A stretch of DNA of 64,000 nt from Amanita rubescens (taxonomy: Eukaryota > Basidiomycota > Agaricomycetes > Agaricales > Amanitaceae): NCBI GenBank assembly GCA_015039365.1, contig WION01000020.1:310001-374000 (forward strand), read 5' to 3'. A model generated the notes under the pieces. It was given only the letters and a program-made list of their open reading frames with translations, did not search any database and had not been told where the DNA came from. Position 1 is the first letter of the stretch, and each line of letters starts with the position of its first letter. Made by a program: the position numbers and the translations under genes. This document shows positions 57,831 to 64,000 of the stretch, in pieces.

Positions 57831-58497
57831 CACATATGTTACTGTGTCCTTCTCCATATGTGTGACATTATTATACCCATTACAACGAATCAAGATTTAG
57901 ATCAAGCTCGTCGCATGGATTGCCAAATTTCGATTAGCATCTGGGCCTCTCCACAATATCACGCCTTGCCTTGCTCTTCACTCCGATAATACTCGGTACT
58001 CGTCCACCTGTAATAACTTTCCTCGGTATGTCGTCAGTAAAATCGCGACAAGCTAAAAGTAGGGCAGCCATTATATCCGAAGGGAGGCGTGCCGCCGTGT
58101 CGGAGGTGAGAGCCCCGGGGTCTGGGGTTTGATGGTAGATGCTGGTGTTCCATGTGGATCGGTGAGCTCGCGCTATAAATTATTGACAAGAATAATTACG
58201 GGGCTGCTTCAAATGATTGTCTAACTCTCACTCGTCTGTTACGATCAACTGTTGCGGAGTCCTCCGAGGAATCTACCTTGTGGGCCATGCGTTCCGTTCC
58301 TTATTAAGTACGCAAGATAAGTATCCATCTCGTTTTTCAGTTACCGTTTGATGTTAGCGTAGAGGCCCTGCGGCATAAAAACCATCACTCCCTTCCACGG
58401 GTTCTGCGCATTTCCTCCCTTTGACGTGCTGGTCACTCGAGGGCGTTGTTTGACTTTCCATCATTTCTGCAGCTTCCCACATACCTTCCGTCCAAGC

Positions 58498-59159
58498 ATG
58501 GTAGAATTCGCTGCTGCAACTTCTGTTGCTATTATCCAACTCGCTTTCTTGGCTCAAACTATAGTTGGCCTTCCCATCCGGTGTGTATATTGTGTCCTAA
58601 CTCAGCCCAATGTCAATCTCCTGTCAGATCTGCGGTGGAGTTAGAATCACGAGCGATATCGACCAATAACAAAGAAAAATGTCAAAATCAGTAAGATCAA
58701 CTTGGCCTGTCAAGTTGCAGTGGTATTCATTCTTGCTGGAGACTCTCCAAGCGTAGTCCCGTCATCGACTATATCCTTAGTGCAACATGTTACATGAGGT
58801 GGCGTGGTTGCGCACCTTCCAAAAATACAAGCCAAAATACAGCTGCTACAAATCAAGATGGACACGCTACAAGTCATGATGCAAAAGAAAACGAACACAA
58901 TGAACAGGCGTCCACTGCCACTGGGTGCGGACGCTCATTACCCTTGGCTTATGCACTAATGTTTTATAAAGAAGGGAACCGCCGCCTGATGCACAACGCC
59001 GAAATCCACAGGAGCCCTCTCAAGCTGGTACAGTGTACACTACCTATGATTCAGGCATTTGACAATAGCGACCCTTCAGGGAGGCCTGCCGTCAAGAGGC
59101 GTGACATGAATGAATGGAAGGCAAGGGCACATTTTGATGAGCTTGATGCTCTGGATTAG
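58498..59159 (+). CDS. Secreted/membrane protein, family 2 copy C
   Basis: A signal peptide starts at 58498 (MVEFAAATSVAIIQLAFLAQ, then TIVGLPIR), with an intron, then SAVELESRAISTNNKEKCQN. A downstream frame from 58794 (MRWRGCAPSKNTSQNTAATN) runs to VKRRDMNEWKARAHFDELDALD, with the stop at 59157-59159. This C-terminus matches copy A (DMKAKECSDKLDALD). The hydrophobic exon of copy A is not clearly in frame here. The join is unresolved and the gene may be partly decayed. The promoter is shared with copy A (GCATAAAAACCATC near 58371). The role is unknown. Confidence 0.5.
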
Positions 59160-59285
59160 GATTCTTGTCCATTTATGCGTAGATTCGTGATGATAGCCTA
59201 ATAAATAGTAAGAACGCCGTTAGGTTGTTTGCGTCAGTGTACGCGCTTCTTTAGTGGACTGAGGCTAATCGCTCTTCTCTCACAC

Positions 59286-62012
59286 ATGGCAAACTCAGAG
59301 CACTTCCCTTATGCTGCTGCTTACGATTGCTTCTTATCTAACAACGCTGTTCCTATAGATCAGTTCTTTACGGCCGACCAGTCACAATCACTCCAGGACT
59401 TGCTTTCAGCCCACCACGCATACCTTTTCAGATGCCTCTATGAAATGGAGACTCATTTGGAAGTATCTCTAGAAGAGCTGAAGAGTCGGCAGTCCAAGGC
59501 GGAGAAGGAAATTGCGAAGATTAACCTGCTCGTCGAGAATACTCGGTGTAACGTGTTAGTGGTCGCGAAGAAGCTGGATGAGGCGATAAATGCTTATTCA
59601 GGTGAGCTTCTTAACTCGATGCGTACCGAGAGTTGAATGTGTTTGCATGGAACGATTGTTACAGGTAAATCAGGCGTCCCACTGGAGCACGAGGCAAACG
59701 GGCGCGACAGTGATTCTTCCAGTCCCGCCTATTCAGACAGTTCGACGCTGCGTACGTGCACACAGGCCTTCATAAGCTGACATTGCCATTATAACAATCA
59801 ACAGGCAACAGTCCAAGTGAGAGGCCGCGAAAACGAAAACTGTCGACGGTCTCTCCTGCGTTTCCGCGTTCTAATGTCAATCCTTTCGATGTGGGTCTTG
59901 AAACGGATGGGTTCCACGCGGATGGAAGCACTTTCCGCAACTTTGGCATTCTTCCTAGTGTCGCTAGTACCATATCACCAGCGACGTGGCATTCATCAAA
60001 TGGCGGGCCCTACCTTAGTCCCGAGTCCGACGACAGCAGCATGCAAGGCCGCAATCTAGGACCCTCTAGCCTGCATTTTCCTTCTATGTCAGCTATTAAA
60101 TCCAGCGACATGAATATGGAGCAGAACAGCCATCCAGACCTAGATCCAGAACCGGAGGGTCATGACCATCCCATTGACCTGTCTTATGACCAAGACTCCT
60201 CCGATGATGAAGAAGTTGTTGCAATGCAGCTATTCACTGACAACCATCCTTCATCGCCTGCTAGGCCCCCATCTACCTCCGTACACAATCTCGAGTCGAC
60301 ATGCAATAACCCACACCCTCTTTCCTCTCCCCTAAAGAGCCGCTCTCCGCCGCGTCTACGTCTTACACCAGCGCCAACACCACCATCGCCTCCCTTGTCA
60401 CCACAGCTACCTCCAGCTCGCGATCACAGTTCCACACCTCCACCCTCTCACGACCATGATCCATATCAGTATCAGGTACAGGCACAGATGGAGATGCAGA
60501 CCGAAACGCAAATACAAATGCAAATGGACGGACCCGAATTCGCCTCCGAACCTGAACCCGTACCAGATTCAGGTTCGCAGCCGGACCCTACGTCAACGCT
60601 GCGGGACTTCCCTGTAGGTACGTAAACCGCTCCGCTATCCCCTTCAGAAAGAGTTCCGCCTGACCAGCATCTTTTGTAATCAAGAGGAAACGCTCTTTCG
60701 ACACCAGTCCGAGTCGTCGCTTCGTCTGTCCTTGAGCGAATGGGCGAGGTCGTTATCGCCGCTGTCCGAATTGACGGATACGATCACGGACCCTGGGGAA
60801 CGAGACTTGGATGTTGAAGACGTGCCGTTATCAGAGATTCCAATCACCAAGCAAGAACAAGAGGAAGTGCCGGCTACAAGTATCAGTGCGATGACGGCTG
60901 CGCAATTGAAGTTGGAGCAGAAACGGCAGAAGCATCGCGATAGGGAGAGGGAGAGGAGGCGGAGGAAAAAACTGGAGGCTTTGAAATTGGATTCGACGGG
61001 CAAATCGAATAATATGAGGACGACAAGGGCGAAGCAGAAGGAAAAGGTAGCAAGAGTGAAAGAGACTGTGACGTCTGCGGAAACTAGTAGGAAACGTACG
61101 CGGAGTAGTGGGATTGGTAAGAGGAAGAGAGCGGGCAAAGTGATTTGGCCGATGATGTACATGGGCGATGAGAAGGACGAGTTTTATCGCAAGGTAAGGT
61201 GGCTTGTTTGCTTTACGGTGGATTGGAATGCTGAATGTATGCGTGCGTTCAGCTGATTGAATGTGATTTGTGAGTGTTCTTTCTTGCGGTTTCTTCATAA
61301 TGACTTAATGGGATGTGCTTCCCTACTTAATAGGTGTTCGTGTTGGTATCATTACGGCTGCGTGGGTATTACGCCAGGTGATGTTAGATTAGACAGCTCG
61401 GAAATCTATGTCTGCCCCGTGTGTGCTACGAATGGGTAAGCCCGCTTTCTTTTGTTCCTTCTGTTGACATAATGAATAACAGCAACCACACCAGGGAAAG
61501 TAAGCATTGTGTATATTCTGCCATTCCTAAATGAATGATTTGTGTTTCAGACAAAGCCAAAAACAACATGACGTGTAGCCGTCCTGACTGTCAGAATCAG
61601 GTTGCGCCTGGAGAGTACTTTGTTTCAGGAATCGCAGGGAGGAAGTTACGATATGATCCAGATAGTAATATTACAGTTTTATATCTTGTCAAGTGGGATG
61701 GGTGCGCTGCTCTTTTTCAGTACTTTCTTTTATGGTTGACTAACTGATAATTGATTCAGATATCCGATCTACGAAGCGACATGGGAGAGCGCGGATACCC
61801 TGCCAGACCCACTTAATCTAATTCAAGTTTTTGAAGAGGCGTGCAGGAGAGAGGAACTGGAGCTCGATACACCTGAACCGGTGCTGTTGAGCGAAGCGGA
61901 AGAATGGAGGGGTGTCTTGGCGTTCACGGATCCGCCTGGTGTGAAGGTGGCTTTGGGTAGTGACCCAAAGATGGTGGATGGGTTCATGGCGCCCATTGTA
62001 GTTGTACAATAG
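59286..62012 (+). CDS. Chromodomain protein with PHD-like finger, probable chromatin regulator
   Basis: Starts MANSEHFPYAAAYDCFLSNN. The N-terminal part is helical with coiled-coil character (LEELKSRQSKAEKEIAKINL). A long Ser/Pro/His/Gln-rich disordered region follows, then a strongly basic stretch (RDRERERRRRKKLEALKLD). The PHD-like finger LIECDLCSCWYHYGCVGI with YVCPVC is split by an intron near 61276-61332. It seems to lack the first zinc-binding cysteine pair. A cysteine pair MTCSRPDCQN follows and then a chromodomain ILYLVKWDGY|PIYEATWE (written here with its intron). The end is MVDGFMAPIVVVQ, with the stop at 62010-62012. It likely acts in the nucleus and binds methylated histones. The middle introns were not all fixed. 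Confidence 0.75.
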
Positions 62013-62243
62013 GTGGTCCAGCGTTCGAATGGTTGGCGTTTGCTTCTTTGGCTATGACATTATTGTTAACATGCTTATTTTCGATGCACAAGTATAAAGT
62101 AACATATAATGTACATAAATTAGGCATATTATATTTGTTCTTAATGACAGGATAATGCGTGGATGGATGTCTAGTGTCTAAATGAGATGGGTATGTTGTA
62201 TGTAGTGTCACTTGGAGGTTAAAAAGTGCCAGTAGGGTTGGGT
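62013..62243. other. 3' spacer between convergent chromodomain and SNARE genes
   Basis: AT-rich. It contains the 3' ends of both genes; no other feature seen. Confidence 0.4.
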
Positions 62244-63268
62244 TTAAACGAGGATAACGGCCAATAGCAACGCGGCCAGTACGATGATGAGGATGATGAT
62301 GCAGTACCCGCTTCCCTTCTCTTCCGAGTCACGAAGGAACTTGCGCATTCGTTTCATGGCTTTGTCGAGCTTTGTGTCTGTCCGGTCGACATTTTGTTCC
62401 AGGTCAGTCAGGAGCCTGACGAAACGGATATCAGTACTTGAACGGGGTAAAAGGAAAAGACAAGGCTCACTCGTTATGTTCGGCGAGTTCTTGTCCCATT
62501 AGACCAGCTTGCTGAGCCAATGTGCTCAATGTGCCTGCAATGGAATCCATGGTCTGGTCTTGTTCACGAATCATCATTTGTTGCTCTTCCATGGCCCATG
62601 CTGCTTGGTGATCTTCTCTTGCGCCATGGTCTAGGTCAGACAAGGGGTACGAGGTTTTGTCTACGAAGCGACTAGATGGAGAAGCCGGCCCACTCCCTGC
62701 ATTTGAGCCTAGGCGTGAATTCGGCCGGGAGTATTGTCGTGTTTGAGGGTTAGAATTGGGTGGTTGAGGCTGGGATCGCCGGGGTGCAGAAAGCTCCGCT
62801 CTCATGTTCTAACTTTCCGGAATGAGTAGTCAATGAGCGCCGACCGGAGAAACGAAGAAGAGAACTAACCTCGACTTCTTTCTGCACATAGCTCACATAT
62901 TTTCGACGCTCGAGCACGTCGGTTACGTCCAGGCCAAATGATTTGGGTCCGGTAGATTCTACGACCCTTGTGCAGAACATGTCAGTTGGAGTAACACGAC
63001 GAATTTGTAACACACTTTACACTCTCGTCTAGAGCTTCCAAGTCTGCTTCTAGTGCTGCTAACGTGGCTTTTAGCTATGAAAAATGTTGAGCAAATCGAC
63101 ACAACAGTACGTTGGCGAAACACGAACTTCATTACGCGCCCATATTAGTTCTTCGCTGTCTTCCCTGGCTGTACTTCGTATCCGCATATATGAAGAAAAG
63201 AGCTGAGATCCTGTTTGCAGCGATGACTGGATTTCTTGCTGTACGGCATGGTAGGGGTCAGTGGACAT
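62244..63268 (-). CDS. TLG1: Qc-SNARE, Tlg1/syntaxin-6-like
   Basis: Mediates fusion of endosome-derived vesicles with the trans-Golgi. Starts MSTDPYHAVQQEIQSSLQTG at 63268, the syntaxin-6 N-terminal helix. Further exons carry ELIWARNE, LKATLAALEADLEALDESV, and GLDVTDVLERRKYVSYVQKE. The Pro/Ser/Asn-rich linker is typical of fungal Tlg1. The SNARE motif begins MMIREQDQTMDSIAGTLSTL with the central zero-layer glutamine in QAGLMGQELAEHNE and ends LDKAMKRMRKFL. A C-terminal membrane anchor IIILIIVLAALLLAVILV stops at 62244. Intron positions are clear near 62420-62470 and less so upstream. Divergent from a Sec20-like gene. Confidence 0.88.
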
Positions 63269-63371
63269 GATGGAATGAATTTCAAGTCTCGATCGTTTAT
63301 TTGGCAAACCATTGGGGAACAAATAGCAATCGGCATCTCATGCCAAACGTGGCTGTCGTCCTGTAACCACC

Positions 63372-64000
63372 ATGCCGCCAACGTTTGACGAGGAGACAAC
63401 AGATCTCATTGACTCTGCGACAAGGCTGCAAAAAGATCTGAGAGACGTGCAATTACCTCGCCTCCGCGCTTGTGCTGGTCCCTTGGTACTGCAACAGACA
63501 TATGCCGCCGAGGTTCGAGAAGATATTGATACACTGACACGTAAAGTGGAGGTATGTAGCAAGTTCGTTGCATGGTATAGTTTTCATCATTCCTTTCTTC
63601 CAAGGCATTAGATCTCCTAGTTTTGGATCAGAGAAGCGAAAAGAATAGGAGAGAATTGAGGAGTGTTGTGAACAGCCATAAAGAGGCACTTGTTGAGTGA
63701 GGCTAACGATGCTGGGCTACGTGGCAATGGCTGACGTGAAGAGGAGGTAGACTGCGCCAGGAATCCCGCGCTGCCTTGTTGGCTTCAAAGAAGGCGATCG
63801 ATTCACAGAGCAAGTCCAGGCGAGAAGAACTCCTCAAGTCATCAGCGGCAACAGAAAAGCGGAGGACGAACGAGAAAGTGACGTCAGTCCTATGTTTGTT
63901 TTCAAGGATAACATTGGAACATTTCTTGTGCACAGGGACGATGTCTTGATGAAGGCAAACAATGATGTGACGGAGGCGCTACGCCGGACTATAAACCTCA
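63372..64000 (+). CDS. SEC20: Sec20-like SNARE, partial (cut by window end)
   Basis: Starts MPPTFDEETTDLIDSATRLQ. After an intron (63552-63605) comes ALDLLVLDQRSEKNRRELRS. Another intron follows and then LRQESRAALLASKKAIDSQS and LKSSAATEKRRTNEKV. The last visible exon reads DDVLMKANNDVTEALRRTIN, the start of the Sec20/BNIP1 SNARE motif. Introns join in phase when the second acceptor is taken at 63750. Sec20 is an endoplasmic reticulum Qb-SNARE for Golgi-to-ER traffic. The membrane anchor lies outside the window. The start codon is 103 bp from that of the divergent Tlg1-like gene. Confidence 0.85.

Overview
The window is genomic DNA of a filamentous basidiomycete, most likely an Agaricomycete. 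Genes have many short GT-AG introns of about 45-65 bp. Fungal families are present: CSC1-type channel, ACR3, Tlg1/Sec20 SNAREs, a BED-finger hAT transposase, and NB-ARC/NACHT receptors with the glycine-rich N-terminal motif I associate with agaricomycete NLRs. No rRNA, tRNA, CRISPR or bacterial operon structure was seen. Gene models below were built by hand from reading frame continuity across candidate GT-AG introns; nothing was aligned by computer.

Layout. 0-2.4 kb: dispersed repeat. 2.5-4.9 kb: mitochondrial-ribosome GTPase MTG1. 5.0-6.1 kb: solo LTR with target-site duplication. 6.3-10.4 kb (minus): NLR-1, NB-ARC plus 16 nearly identical TPRs. 10.4-22.3 kb: a transposon nest. A second copy of the left-end repeat is broken by a GATCAT-rich element, which is itself broken by a complete hAT transposon. 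It is broken again by a TIR element holding a second solo LTR and a foldback, and then by a segment carrying a decayed gene. 22.7-23.9 kb: fragments of a NACHT gene and of a paralogue of that decayed gene. 24.5-29.9 kb: MGRN1-like E3 ligase and CSC1/OSCA channel. 30-34.4 kb: NLR-2, an inverted paralogue of NLR-1 that includes its upstream sequence. 34.8-40.5 kb: possible detoxification neighbourhood (MFS transporter, glutathione S-transferase, ACR3 arsenite exporter); the last two share an upstream motif. 41-49.7 kb: small membrane proteins, FYVE-like/SAP/RING E3 ligase, roadblock light chain, Alba-like protein, flavin monooxygenase. 50-59.2 kb: three related secreted/membrane protein genes or relics flanking a locus in which two kinase domains and a NACHT domain read in phase through 15 exons. 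59.3-64 kb: chromodomain/PHD-like regulator and a head-to-head pair of SNARE genes (Tlg1/syntaxin-6-like and Sec20-like, the latter cut by the window end).

The most notable system is the tandem-kinase-NACHT locus at 52.06-56.25 kb, interrupted by one in-frame TAG. Next are the inverted NLR pair, whose bodies are almost free of CpG although their reading frames are open, and the shared GST/ACR3 upstream motif. Several otherwise conserved genes show single frame breaks, so consensus indel errors must be considered before calling them pseudogenes.
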